43,915 bases of DNA, from positions 1 to 43,915 of the forward strand of contig NZ_AEJF01000077.1 of the NCBI RefSeq assembly GCF_001028175.1. The letters are read 5' to 3'. Below, piece after piece: positions 1 through 9,059 of the stretch; within the stretch, counting starts at the first letter, position 1, and every line of letters begins with the position of its first letter. This DNA is from Caballeronia mineralivorans PML1(12). GTDB lineage: Bacteria; Pseudomonadota; Gammaproteobacteria; Burkholderiales; Burkholderiaceae. A model generated the notes under the pieces. It saw only the letters and a list, made by a program, of their open reading frames with translations. It was not told the DNA's origin and ran no database searches. The position numbers and the translations under genes were made by a program.

Positions 1-1
1 C

Positions 2-76
2 GCGTTGCGCGGCAGACGCGGCGGCAGCGCGATGGCGGCCGCCGCCGTGAACGCACTGGCAACGGAGACCGAATAA
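2..76 (+). CDS. cobH: Precorrin-8X methylmutase CobH, 3' end only
   Basis: Only the last 24 codons are in the window; the frame enters from the left edge and stops at TAA 74-76. The visible C-terminus, RRGGSAMAAAAVNAL, resembles the conserved glycine-rich end of CobH/CbiC enzymes, which move the C-11 methyl group to C-12 to form hydrogenobyrinic acid. The stop codon abuts the ATG of cobI with no gap, as expected for a cob operon. The identification rests on this short tail and on the neighbour, so it is good but not decisive. Confidence 0.75.
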   Translation, partial: ALRGRRGGSAMAAAAVNALATETE

Positions 77-802
77 ATGAGCGGACGCCTCTATGGCCTC
101 GGTGTCGGTCCGGGCGACCCCGAGTTGATAACGGTGAAGGCGCTGCGCTTGCTAAGCTCGGCGCCGGTTGTCGCTTACTTCGTTGCAAAGGGCAAGAAAG
201 GTAACGCGTTCGGCATTATCCAAGGGCATCTCAAGGAGACCCAGACTCGCATGCCGCTGGTGTATCCCGTGACGACCGAAGCGCTCGAGCCGCCGCTTTG
301 CTACGAGACGATCATCGGCGACTTCTACGATGAATCCGCCATCCGCATCGCGGATCATCTGGAAGCGGGCCGTGACGTGGCCGTGATTTGCGAAGGCGAT
401 CCGTTCTTCTATGGCTCGTACATGTATCTGCATGACCGGCTGGCTGAACGCTTTGAAGCGGAAGTCGTGCCGGGCGTGTGTTCCATGCTTGGTGGTGTCG
501 CCGTGCTTGGCGTGCCGCTGGTGTACCGGAACCAGAGCTTGTCGGTGTTATCGGGCGTGTTGCCAGAGGCGGATCTTAAAGAACGTCTCGCCACCGCCGA
601 CGCCGCCGTGATCATGAAACTCGGCCGTAACTTCGACAAAGTGCGGCGCATACTGACCGAACTCGGGCTCGACAAACGTGCGCTATATGTCGAGCGGGCA
701 ACCATGGCGAACCAGCGCATCGTGCCGCTGGAAGAAGTCGATCCGATGGCCTCGCCCTACTTCTCGCTGCTCGTCGTGCCGGGGGAAAAATGGCAGGCGT
801 GA
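77..802 (+). CDS. cobI: Precorrin-2 C(20)-methyltransferase CobI
   Basis: A 241-residue SAM-dependent methyltransferase of the tetrapyrrole (Cob/Cbi) methylase fold; the family methylates precorrin-2 at C-20 to give precorrin-3A. The N-terminus carries the family signature [16 protein letters not shown] (about residues 7-22). A second conserved segment, [14 protein letters not shown], lies near residues 103-116, and [11 protein letters not shown] near 130-140. Length is normal for CobI/CbiL. The ATG directly follows the cobH stop, and the 3' end overlaps the next gene by 13 bases, so cobH-cobI-cobJ look cotranscribed and translationally coupled. It belongs to the corrin ring methylation stage in the cytoplasm. 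Confidence 0.93.
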   Translation: MSGRLYGLGVGPGDPELITVKALRLLSSAPVVAYFVAKGKKGNAFGIIQGHLKETQTRMPLVYPVTTEALEPPLCYETIIGDFYDESAIRIADHLEAGRDVAVICEGDPFFYGSYMYLHDRLAERFEAEVVPGVCSMLGGVAVLGVPLVYRNQSLSVLSGVLPEADLKERLATADAAVIMKLGRNFDKVRRILTELGLDKRALYVERATMANQRIVPLEEVDPMASPYFSLLVVPGEKWQA

Positions 803-2463
803 ACGAAGGGACACCCATAGCCATCTTGGTGCTGGGCACGGGGGCGATCGATACCGCCCGCCGCATCCAGGCGCGGTATCCGGGTTCGCTTATTCATGGT
901 CTCGCGAGCCGCGTGCAGGCCGATGTCGCATTCACTGAACTCGGTCCGCATCTACGCGAACTGTACGCACGCAACACGCCGATCGTCGCGTTATGCGCGG
1001 CGGGTATCGTGATCCGTTGCCTCGCTTCTGCGCTCGCCGATAAGACCTTCGAGCCTCCTGTGCTGGCCGTTGCCGAAGACGGCAGTGCGGTCGTGCCTTT
1101 GCTCGGCGGTCTGGGTGGCGTGAACGTGATGGCGCGAGAAATTGCCGCTGCGCTGGACGTCGTGCCAGCGATCACGACAAGCGGAGAACTACGTTTCGGC
1201 ACTTGCCTGCTGAACCCGCCAACGGGTTATGTACTCGCCGATATCGAGCAGGGAAAACGCTTCGTGTCCGATCTGCTCGCGGGCGCCACGACGCGCGTTG
1301 AAGGTGTTGCGCCGTGGCTCGATCAGGTAGATCTGCCGCGAGCCACCGACGCCCGCCTCGCCATCCGCGTAACGCCGCACACGAGCGATGTTGCTGGCGA
1401 GTTGATGATTCATCCACGCTGCGCGGTTGCCTACGTGACAGCATTGTCCTCAGAGGAATCGATTGTCGAACGCGTACGTCATGCGTTGCGTGACCATCGC
1501 ATTGCACCGATGTCGCTGGCCGCAGTGCTTGCGCCTTTAAGCATGATCGGTTCCGTGCCGCTTGCTGGAGCCTCCCGTGTGCTGGATGCGCCGCTGCGAT
1601 TTGGAGCCCTTCCTGAAGGCTTCGAAACGTTCGAGCATGAAAACAGCGTTGTGATAGCTATCGCACCACAACCGGTCAATCCTTCAACACTCGGACAGGC
1701 ACGTGGCACGCTTACCGTGATCGGCCTCGGTCCTGGCAGCGCGGACCTGATGGTGCCGGCAGCAAGACATGCGTTGTCGCTTGCCGACGACGTCCTCGGC
1801 TATGAGACCTATGTACGCATGGCCGGTCCGTTCGGACCTCATCAAACCCTTCATTGCACCGACAACCGCGAAGAGATGCAGCGTGCGCGCCATGCGTTCG
1901 AACTGGCGAGCACGGGACGCAACGTGGTGGTGGTATCGTCGGGGGACCCCGGCGTGTTTGCGATGGCCGCGGCCGTGCTCGAAGCACTCGATCAAGCCCG
2001 GAATAACGCACAGTGGAACGCTGTCGAGTTGTCGGTCGTACCGGGTGTATCCGCGGCGCTCGCGACCGCTGCCCGTGCAGGCGCACCGCTCGGCCACGAC
2101 TTCTGCATGCTGTCTCTCTCCGACAATCTCAAACCGTGGGCAGTCATCGAAGCGCGCTTGCAGCACGCCGCCCAAGCCGATCTCGTCATGGCGTTTTATA
2201 ACCCGGTATCACGCGCGCGCCCATGGCAACTTGATCGTGCGCTCGATATCGTGCGCGAACATCGAACCGGTGCAGCCACAGTTGTGCTGGGCCGGAACAT
2301 CGGCAGGCCAGGTGAAATACTGACCACAACGACGCTTGAGAATCTGCGTTCCGATCAGGTCGATATGCGCACGATGGTGATCGTAGGGTCATCCACCACG
2401 CGGTGTTTTCCGCGTAGCGACGGCAACGGCGACTGGGTCTACACACCGCGCTGGTATGAATGA
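790..2463 (+). CDS. cobJ: CbiG-like / precorrin-3B C(17)-methyltransferase CobJ fusion
   Basis: This 557-residue protein joins two units. Residues from about 305 to the end form a Cob/Cbi methyltransferase ([34 protein letters not shown]), the CobJ activity that methylates C-17 during ring contraction. Residues 1 to about 300 resemble CbiG: the CAAGIVIR segment of the N-terminal domain is clear. The usual SGH-GGAN-type motif is altered to LGGLGGVN (about 105-112), and the CbiG C-terminal-like part (about 207-285) is diverged. CbiG opens the lactone in the anaerobic pathway, a step not needed in the aerobic one implied by CobN here, so the CbiG half may be structural or vestigial (inference). 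The start ATG follows a GGGGG run and overlaps cobI. The gene ends one base before the converging chlD frame, with no terminator visible. Confidence 0.9.
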   Translation: MAGVNEGTPIAILVLGTGAIDTARRIQARYPGSLIHGLASRVQADVAFTELGPHLRELYARNTPIVALCAAGIVIRCLASALADKTFEPPVLAVAEDGSAVVPLLGGLGGVNVMAREIAAALDVVPAITTSGELRFGTCLLNPPTGYVLADIEQGKRFVSDLLAGATTRVEGVAPWLDQVDLPRATDARLAIRVTPHTSDVAGELMIHPRCAVAYVTALSSEESIVERVRHALRDHRIAPMSLAAVLAPLSMIGSVPLAGASRVLDAPLRFGALPEGFETFEHENSVVIAIAPQPVNPSTLGQARGTLTVIGLGPGSADLMVPAARHALSLADDVLGYETYVRMAGPFGPHQTLHCTDNREEMQRARHAFELASTGRNVVVVSSGDPGVFAMAAAVLEALDQARNNAQWNAVELSVVPGVSAALATAARAGAPLGHDFCMLSLSDNLKPWAVIEARLQHAAQADLVMAFYNPVSRARPWQLDRALDIVREHRTGAATVVLGRNIGRPGEILTTTTLENLRSDQVDMRTMVIVGSSTTRCFPRSDGNGDWVYTPRWYE

Positions 2464-2464
2464 G

Positions 2465-3046
2465 CTACGCGGAAGTCATGGAAACGGCCGTGCGATAGTC
2501 CGCTTGCCATGACTCTGCAAGCTTGATGCACCGACCAAGGCGCACCGCCTCGCTTTCAAAATCGACGATGACAATCTGATCCGCTGCATCGGGACGCAAT
2601 GGCGTTTCCGGGCTGCGGCCGTCGGTCAGCAACCACAGGAAACGCCGCTGAGAAGGCTGATGCCGCGCAGCTTTGGCAAGCACGTTGGCGCCGGTGCGTA
2701 CGCCCAACGCAAGCGGCGTGCCTCCGCCACCGCCTATCGGCGCAAGCCAGCGATCGTTCCACCAATGCGCCGCGCCGGGTTCGCGACGCACTTGTGCCGT
2801 CGCGCCGCCAAAGCAGACTAGCGCCACCTCCGCTCGTTCGCGATACGCCCGGTCGAACAACGCCACGACCAGACCTTTAGCAAGCGCAAGCCGCTTGCCG
2901 CTTAACATCGAGCCTGAGCAATCGAGCACGAAACAATGCAACGCGCCGCTATCGCCTCGCTCGCGATGAAACCTTAGGTGCGTCGCATCAAGAGCCCGAT
3001 TGCGCTTCGCCAGCAGCGTTTGCAACCAGTCGATGCGCGCGCTCAC
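2465..3046 (-). CDS. chlD: VWA-domain part of ChlD-type cobaltochelatase subunit
   Basis: The 193-codon frame from GTG 3046 encodes a von Willebrand A domain with an intact MIDAS metal site: D42-C-S-G-S46, T110 in GGGTPLA, and TDG at 141-143. In ChlD/BchD and CobT proteins this domain docks the ATPase ring on the large chelatase subunit, here CobN. ChlD proteins normally have an AAA+ domain and linker in front; here that part is the adjacent upstream frame (3139-4137). The frame stays open upstream of the GTG and passes through ASGRTRSREGEV, which looks like the basic segment that precedes VWA domains in ChlD. I therefore think it is mainly made as a fusion by -1 frameshifting (site at 3090-3168); independent initiation at the GTG is the alternative. 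Confidence 0.85.
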   Translation of the reverse strand: MSARIDWLQTLLAKRNRALDATHLRFHRERGDSGALHCFVLDCSGSMLSGKRLALAKGLVVALFDRAYRERAEVALVCFGGATAQVRREPGAAHWWNDRWLAPIGGGGGTPLALGVRTGANVLAKAARHQPSQRRFLWLLTDGRSPETPLRPDAADQIVIVDFESEAVRLGRCIKLAESWQADYRTAVSMTSA

Positions 3047-3089
3047 TTCGCCCTCGCGAGATCGCGTTCTACCCGATGCGGAAGGTTCT

Positions 3090-3168
3090 AGCCATCGAAG
3101 GCGCCCGGGTTCGGCGCGTGCATCCGGCCTTCGATGGCTCAGGATTTTTTTGCGGCGAGCGGCCTCAC
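3090..3168 (-). promoter_or_regulatory. chlD: Predicted programmed -1 ribosomal frameshift signal in chlD
   Basis: Read on the minus strand, the zero frame ends GCC GCA AAA AAA TCC TGA. Bases 3151-3145 form the slippery heptamer A AAA AAA in the correct phase. GAGG (3166-3163) lies 11 nt upstream. A perfect 13-bp stem (3139-3127 with 3102-3090, loop 24 nt) begins 5 nt downstream and includes the last stop-codon base. This is the arrangement of the E. coli dnaX frameshift site. After a -1 slip the frame has no stop until 2465, giving 331 + 226 = 557 residues: AAA+ domain, linker and VWA domain, a normal ChlD layout. Programmed frameshifting in cobaltochelatase chlD genes has been reported, so the principle is known; its use here is inferred. 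Confidence 0.8.
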
Positions 3169-4137
3169 GTTCTTGACCGTTGCAATGTCGACCGGCTCGG
3201 GTGGCATGTAGCCGAAGTTGGCTTCGTCGCTGTCTTGCGGACGTTGCTCTTTGCCGGGTTCAGCGCGTTGATCGTTTGCCGGCGCATGGCCTTCCTTGCG
3301 CCGATGCAACAACACCGACTCCGCAACACGTTCGACGTGCTCAACATCAACCGCTGAAGCCTCTTCCAACGCAGCCAGTGCTCGCGCGGCCCGCAGCATC
3401 ACAAGGTCAGCACGCAAGCCGTCCACGCGCGCCTCGATGCATAGCTCGCTCACGCGTGCATGCACTGCATCGTCGAATTCGAGGTTCGGGAGCATCGCCC
3501 TGGCGTGACGAATCCTTTGAGCCAAGGCCTCTTGTTGTCCAGCAAATCGCGAACGAAAAGCTGCGGGTTCCATATCAAATGCGAGACGCGCCTTGACGAT
3601 CTCGCGACGTTTTTCGGCGTCGAAACAATTCTGCAATTCGACCGCGAGACCGAAGCGATCCAGCAATTGCGGCCTGAGCTCGCCCTCCTCCGGATTCATC
3701 GTCCCGATCAGCACGAACCGCGCTTCATGCCGATGCGAAATGCCGTCACGCTCGATCATATTCACGCCGCTACTCGCCACGTCCAGCAACTGATCCACAA
3801 GCTGATTGGGCAGCAGATTTACTTCATCGACGTACAACACACCCTGATGCGCCTTCGCGAGCAAGCCCGGTGAAAAACGCACGCCGCCGTCGCGCAACGC
3901 AGCTTCAATATCCAGCGTACCGATCAACTGCTCCTCGCTCGCCCCCAGCGGCAAGGTCACGAACTGGTCGTCAGGTAGCAATTCAGCAAGCGCACGCGCG
4001 GTCGTCGATTTCGCAGTGCCGCGCGGACCGCTGACCAACACGCCACCCAGCGCAGGATCGACCGCGGCGAGTAAAAGTGCTTGCTGCAAGGGTTCTTGTG
4101 CGACCAATGCGGCGAAGGGGAAGATGGTTTCGTTCAC
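3139..4137 (-). CDS. chlI: AAA+ cobaltochelatase subunit (ChlI-like), zero-frame product
   Basis: The 332-residue product is an AAA+ ATPase of the magnesium/cobalt chelatase family that powers metal insertion by CobN. Visible motifs are Walker A GPRGTAKST (37-45), Walker B VLYVDE (100-105) and the sensor/arginine region GTMNPEEGELRPQLLDRFG (145-163). From about residue 290 the sequence becomes a charged, proline-containing linker of the kind that joins the AAA+ and VWA domains in ChlD. The GTG start overlaps the cobN stop (GTGA), so it is translationally coupled to cobN. Termination at TGA gives a ChlI-like short subunit; a -1 slip just before it would add the VWA domain. No cobS or cobT is seen, so this pair probably replaces them. 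Confidence 0.9.
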   Translation of the reverse strand: MNETIFPFAALVAQEPLQQALLLAAVDPALGGVLVSGPRGTAKSTTARALAELLPDDQFVTLPLGASEEQLIGTLDIEAALRDGGVRFSPGLLAKAHQGVLYVDEVNLLPNQLVDQLLDVASSGVNMIERDGISHRHEARFVLIGTMNPEEGELRPQLLDRFGLAVELQNCFDAEKRREIVKARLAFDMEPAAFRSRFAGQQEALAQRIRHARAMLPNLEFDDAVHARVSELCIEARVDGLRADLVMLRAARALAALEEASAVDVEHVERVAESVLLHRRKEGHAPANDQRAEPGKEQRPQDSDEANFGYMPPEPVDIATVKNVRPLAAKKS

Positions 4138-7100
4138 GTTCGTTGCCCTTCGAGTTGCTGTTCGGCGTCCAGCAGATGGCGTTCGATCTGGCCTTGATAA
4201 GCGCCCGGGTTTTGCCATAAGCCACGCTGCATCGCTTCGGTCAAACGTTCGCAGATGGAATGCAGCGCATGGGGGTTGTGTTGTTGCATGAACTCGCGCG
4301 TGTCTGCGTCGTTGACGTATGCATCGGCGACAAGCGCGTACTGATGATCCGATACAACCCGCGCGGTGGCGTCGTAACCGAACAAATAATCTACCGTCGC
4401 CGCGAGTTCCGACGCACCCTTGTAACCATGTCGCTTCACGCCGTCGATCCATTTTGGATTGACCACACGCGAGCGGATCACGCGCGAAATTTCTTCCTGC
4501 AACGTACGGATACGCGGCGCGGCAGGATTGCTGTGATCGGCGTTATACGCTTGCGGCTGCGTACCGGACAGATGCCGCACGGCTGCCACCATGCCGCCCT
4601 GAAACTGGTGATAGTCGTTCGAGTCGAGCAGGTCGTGTTCGCGGTTGTCCTGGTTCTGCACTACCACATCGATAGTCGACAGGCGCGCGCCGAAGGTTTC
4701 GCGCGCATCCACACCATCGCCCTTCTGCGAGTACGCATAGCCACCCGAGCTTTGAAAACCGCGCGCGAGATCGGCGTCGGTTTGCCATTGCTTTGCGTCG
4801 ATCATTTCTTGCAGACCCGCACCGTACGCGCCGGGTTTCGTGCTAAATACGCGCCATCCCGCACGCAAGCGCGCTTCCTTCGCGTCCAGTCCGCGCGCCA
4901 TGTGTTCGTCGCGTTCGCGCATGATGCGCGCGCGGATCGGGTTGATGTCTTCGGCTTCGTCGTCGAGTTCGGCGACGGCTTGCACGGCGGCGTCGAAGAG
5001 ATGCATCAGGTTGGCGAAGGCATCGCGGAAAAATCCCGACACACGCAGCGTCACGTCAATGCGCGGGCGATTGAAAATGGTGATCGGCAAGACTTCGAAA
5101 TCGGTGACGCGATTGCTGCCCGCCGCCCACTTGGGACGCACGCCGATCAATGCCATGGCTTGGGCAATGTCGTCGCCACCAGTGCGCATGGTGGCAGTGC
5201 CCCATACGGATAGCCCGATCGCGCGCGGGTAGTCACCGTGCTCCTGGAGATGGCGTTCGATCAGCAGGTTGGCTGACTTCAGGCCGAGCGTCCATGCTGC
5301 CCGGGTTGGAATGGCGCGGGTATCGACGGAGTAGAAGTTGCGGCCTGTGGGGAGTACGTCAGGTCTTCCGCGTGAAGGCGAACCACTGGGTCCGGGTGGT
5401 ACAAAACGCCCATCGAGGCCGCGTTGAAGTTGCTTTAGTTCTTGCGGACCACAAGCGTCGAGCCGCGCAAGCAGGTCGCCATTGAGGCGAGTTAATACCT
5501 GCATCGTATGCGGCCCGGCATTGTCGGAAGGTTGATCCAACAAGGACGTCGCAAGCAACTCAAGACGCTCGCGCGTGTCACCGTGATGGCGCCACGGTGC
5601 ATTGATCACGTTCACGAGTTCAGCCGGACGAGGTCCAATCCAGGGCGCGGTCCAGTCAGAATCGAGAGGATCGAACGCGTCGCCCAGCTTTAAGTCACGA
5701 GCCAACGCAGTGAGCACGCTCGCGTTCGCACCTTGCGCATCGCCTGTCGGATAACGGCCGAGCGCGAGCAAGGTATCGCGGCGTTGAACGCCTTGCGGCG
5801 ACGCGCCGAATACATGCAGGCCATCGCGAATCTGCGCCTCTTTGAGCTCGCATAAATACGCGTCCGCGCGCGTCAGCAATGCATCTTCAGTATCGGAATC
5901 ACGCGGTTTGTCGAATCCTAGTTCCTCGTGCAGCCGATGCTCGACGATGCTCGCGAGAATCGTTTTTCGCAGCAGCTTGGCGCGGCGAGAATCCACCATC
6001 AGCGCTTCGTAGTATTCGTCGACCTGACGCTCCAGGTCCTGCAACGGCCCATAGTTTTCAGCGCGCGTAAGCGGCGGCATCAAATGGTCGATGATGACCG
6101 CCTGCGCGCGCCGCTTCGCCTGACTTCCCTCGCCCGGATCGTTGACGATGAACGGGTAAAGATGCGGCATGGCTCCTAGCGTCAGATCCGGCCAGCACGA
6201 CGCGCTCAACGCAACGCTTTTGCCCGGCAGCCATTCGAGGTTGCCATGCTTGCCGACGTGAACGATTGCATCGACGTTGAAGCGCATGTGCAGCCAGAAG
6301 TAGAACGCCAGATACGAGTGCGGCGGCACGAGTTCAGCGTCGTGATAACTCGCGTAGTCGCCGCGTTCACGTGATCGTGCAGGTTGAATACCGACGAACA
6401 CATGCCCGCAGCGCCAGCCCGCGATCATGAAGCGGCCGCGTCGCACCGTGGGGTCGCTTTCGGGCGGACCCCAGCGAGCATTTAGCTCCTGCTGCACGTG
6501 AGATGGCAGCTTGCGAAATGCGTCGAGGTAGTCATCGAGTGCAAGGCTTTGCAGCGCCGGACGCAGGTCGCGCACGAGCGGATCATTCGTCACGCCGGAC
6601 GTCAGCGCCTGCATCAGCGCGTCGCCACCCGGGGGAATATCATCTACTCGATACCCCTCTTCCGCGAGCATCGAAAGAATGTTGACTACGGACGCCGGTG
6701 TGTCGAGACCAACGCCGTTGCCGATACGGCCCTCACTCAACGGATAGTTCGCGAGCACGAGCGCAACGCGTTTGTCAGCGTTGTCGAGCCGTCGCAAGCG
6801 ACACCAGCGCATGCTCAGTTCGGCAACAAAGCGCACTCGTTCGAGGTCTGGCTGATAACGCACGACATCGACTTGCGTTGCCTTGCATCGATACGCAAGC
6901 CCCTTGAAACTGATCGCGCGCGTGATGATGCGGCCATCCACTTCGGGCAGCGCGACATGCATGGCGATGTCGCGCGAATTCAGCCCGTGGTTGTCCTTCA
7001 GCCAGTCTTCGCGATTGCCCCCGCTCAGGATGACCTGCAACACCGGCGCGTCGCCTGCGAGTTCAAACGGTACCGGGTCGTCTATGACGCCAGCTGCAAA

Positions 7101-7907
7101 CGAAGTGGTGTTCAATACCAGCGTTACGTCATGATCTGCGCAGAGTTGCTGCACGACTTCGCGGTTCAACGGATCCTTGAGCGAGGCCATCGCGATCGGC
7201 AATGGATTGAGTTTTTGTGCTTCGAGGGCATCGATCAACGCATTGAACACATCCGTGTTGCCTGACTGTAAATGGGCGCGGTAAAACAATACGGCGACGA
7301 CCGGTGCGCCTTGAATCCAGCGCTTTTGCCAGTCGTCTACGGTCGCAATCTGCCGCTCCGGATGATAGATCGAGACTGTTGGCAGCGGACTCGGCGCAAG
7401 TGCCTCACGCCCATATCCCAAACCACGAAACGCAATACAGCGAAGAAACTCTTCGGCATTTTGCGCCCCGCCCTCACGCAGATAACGCCAGAGTTGATCG
7501 CATAACGCGGGCTCGGCCGAACTCTTTGCTACAAGGTTCGGATCTTCTTGCAGATCTCCGGAGAACATCACGAGCATCTGGCCGTTGCGGCGCGCAAGTG
7601 TCGTGATGCTCTCGATTCCGTAAGGCCAGTACGCTTCGCCGCCTAGATGGTCGATGACAATCACGCGTGCATGTTTCAGCACGTCATCGAGATAAAAATC
7701 CACCGATGCTGGTTGCCTTAGAAACGCCTGGTTCGCGAGCCGCACCGCCGGAAAATCCGCTTCCAGATGCGGCACGACACTAGCGAGTAGCGACAGCGTC
7801 GTATCGGCGGAACTGAGCACGACGATCGGCGCCGGAGTCTGATCGATGCGCATGACGCCCGCAGTATCGTCGACAAAACCACCGGGCGTCGTGCGTAGCA
7901 GATGCAC
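4134..7907 (-). CDS. cobN: Cobaltochelatase large subunit CobN
   Basis: The 1257-residue protein has the size and sequence of CobN/BchH-type chelatase large subunits. Examples are the N-terminal MHLLRTTPGGF, the VHVGKHGNLEWLPGKSVALS segment near the middle, and SGGYAYSQKG toward the C-terminus. CobN binds hydrogenobyrinic acid a,c-diamide and inserts Co2+ with ATP hydrolysis by AAA+ partners, which marks the aerobic, late cobalt insertion route. The start is GTG 7907, three bases after the cobW stop. The end overlaps the start of the ChlI-like ATPase, so the order cobW-cobN-chlI/chlD puts cobalt supply and insertion in one transcript under the cobalamin riboswitch upstream of cobW. Confidence 0.96.
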   Translation of the reverse strand: MHLLRTTPGGFVDDTAGVMRIDQTPAPIVVLSSADTTLSLLASVVPHLEADFPAVRLANQAFLRQPASVDFYLDDVLKHARVIVIDHLGGEAYWPYGIESITTLARRNGQMLVMFSGDLQEDPNLVAKSSAEPALCDQLWRYLREGGAQNAEEFLRCIAFRGLGYGREALAPSPLPTVSIYHPERQIATVDDWQKRWIQGAPVVAVLFYRAHLQSGNTDVFNALIDALEAQKLNPLPIAMASLKDPLNREVVQQLCADHDVTLVLNTTSFAAGVIDDPVPFELAGDAPVLQVILSGGNREDWLKDNHGLNSRDIAMHVALPEVDGRIITRAISFKGLAYRCKATQVDVVRYQPDLERVRFVAELSMRWCRLRRLDNADKRVALVLANYPLSEGRIGNGVGLDTPASVVNILSMLAEEGYRVDDIPPGGDALMQALTSGVTNDPLVRDLRPALQSLALDDYLDAFRKLPSHVQQELNARWGPPESDPTVRRGRFMIAGWRCGHVFVGIQPARSRERGDYASYHDAELVPPHSYLAFYFWLHMRFNVDAIVHVGKHGNLEWLPGKSVALSASCWPDLTLGAMPHLYPFIVNDPGEGSQAKRRAQAVIIDHLMPPLTRAENYGPLQDLERQVDEYYEALMVDSRRAKLLRKTILASIVEHRLHEELGFDKPRDSDTEDALLTRADAYLCELKEAQIRDGLHVFGASPQGVQRRDTLLALGRYPTGDAQGANASVLTALARDLKLGDAFDPLDSDWTAPWIGPRPAELVNVINAPWRHHGDTRERLELLATSLLDQPSDNAGPHTMQVLTRLNGDLLARLDACGPQELKQLQRGLDGRFVPPGPSGSPSRGRPDVLPTGRNFYSVDTRAIPTRAAWTLGLKSANLLIERHLQEHGDYPRAIGLSVWGTATMRTGGDDIAQAMALIGVRPKWAAGSNRVTDFEVLPITIFNRPRIDVTLRVSGFFRDAFANLMHLFDAAVQAVAELDDEAEDINPIRARIMRERDEHMARGLDAKEARLRAGWRVFSTKPGAYGAGLQEMIDAKQWQTDADLARGFQSSGGYAYSQKGDGVDARETFGARLSTIDVVVQNQDNREHDLLDSNDYHQFQGGMVAAVRHLSGTQPQAYNADHSNPAAPRIRTLQEEISRVIRSRVVNPKWIDGVKRHGYKGASELAATVDYLFGYDATARVVSDHQYALVADAYVNDADTREFMQQHNPHALHSICERLTEAMQRGLWQNPGAYQGQIERHLLDAEQQLEGQRT

Positions 7908-7910
7908 GGC

Positions 7911-8999
7911 TCAGGCCTGCACGGGCGTGTTGGCGAGCGCTGCGACGAGCGCTTGTTGCAAGCGCGGCTGATCGAGGTCCTCACCAATCAGCACGAAACG
8001 GCTGCTCCCGCTGGCCGCTTCAGCGGGCGTCCAGCGTCGATCGAAGTAAGTATCGAAACGCTGTCCCACACCCTGCACAACGAGCCGCATTGGCGTGCCA
8101 GGCAACGCAGCGAAACCCTTCACGCGATAGATCGTGTTGGCATCGACCAGCGAGCGCAACGCTGCGACCACCGCCTCGCGCGACTCGACCCGCGCCTCCA
8201 CCACAACCGAATCGAAGTCGTCGTGATGATGATCGACGTGGCCTTCGTCCCCGGCGGAGCCATGATGATCGACACGCAAATGAATCGTGGTTTCCGATGC
8301 CGCTTCAAGCCCGAGCAACGCATGCAGATCGAGCTGGCCCATTTGCGCCGGCACGATCTTCACGCCCGCGGGAACCTCGCCGCGAATCAACGCTTCCACC
8401 GCACGCTGCTGCGTTTCATCGATCAGATCGGTTTTGTTGAGGATCACCAGATCGGCCGACGCCAGTTGATCCTCGAACAACTCGTGCAGCGGCGATTCGT
8501 GATCGAGGTTTGGATCGGCACGACGTTGTGCATCGACGGCTTGCGGGTTCGCCGCGAACTGGCCACTTGCCGCGGCCGGACCATCGACCACGGTCACGAC
8601 AGCATCCACCGTGAATGCGTTCTTGATGGACGGCCAGTTGAACGCTTGCACGAGCGGCTTGGGCAAGGCCAGCCCGGACGTCTCGATCAGCACGTGATCG
8701 ATCTGCTCACGCCGCTCGACGAGTTGCTCCATTACCGGATAAAACTCTTCCTGCACGGTGCAGCAAAGACAGCCGTTCGACAATTCATAGAGATTCGGTT
8801 GGTCCGTGACGCTTTCGTCCTCGCAACCGATGTTGCAACCCTTGAGAATCTCGCCATCGATACCCAGTTCGCCGAACTCGTTCACGATCACGGCGATACG
8901 CAGCCCTTTCGCGTTTTGCAGGATGTGCCGCATCAGCGTGGTCTTGCCGCTGCCGAGGAAACCCGTTACGACCGTGACCGGGATTTTGCGCGTTTGCAT
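7911..8999 (-). CDS. cobW: CobW-family cobalt metallochaperone GTPase
   Basis: The 362-residue G3E GTPase shows Walker A GFLGSGKTT (13-21), the metal-binding GCLCC motif (76-80), NKTD for guanine specificity, and a C-terminal CobW domain. A His/Asp-rich stretch, HVDHHHDD, sits between the two halves and could bind metal. CobW proteins are thought to deliver cobalt to the CobN chelatase, and this one is first in an operon with cobN. The ATG at 8999 has GGAG six bases upstream. A full cobalamin riboswitch and promoter lie about 190-475 bases upstream, so expression should fall when B12 is plentiful. Confidence 0.95.
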   Translation of the reverse strand: MQTRKIPVTVVTGFLGSGKTTLMRHILQNAKGLRIAVIVNEFGELGIDGEILKGCNIGCEDESVTDQPNLYELSNGCLCCTVQEEFYPVMEQLVERREQIDHVLIETSGLALPKPLVQAFNWPSIKNAFTVDAVVTVVDGPAAASGQFAANPQAVDAQRRADPNLDHESPLHELFEDQLASADLVILNKTDLIDETQQRAVEALIRGEVPAGVKIVPAQMGQLDLHALLGLEAASETTIHLRVDHHGSAGDEGHVDHHHDDFDSVVVEARVESREAVVAALRSLVDANTIYRVKGFAALPGTPMRLVVQGVGQRFDTYFDRRWTPAEAASGSSRFVLIGEDLDQPRLQQALVAALANTPVQA

Positions 9000-9059
9000 C
9001 CGTTGCTCCGTTTTATCGATTGGCTGCTTGCTGCCGGAATGCGTTTGCCTTTAGTGACC

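Noticed and set aside
2465..4137. chlD split explained as a sequencing error or pseudogene
   Set aside because: The break coincides with an in-phase A AAA AAA heptamer, upstream GAGG and a 13-bp stem at the expected spacings, and all domain motifs are intact. An indel in the A-run remains the main alternative to exclude by read data.
4260..5213. 317-codon plus-strand open frame inside cobN
   Set aside because: It is antisense to conserved CobN sequence, with no recognisable motif.
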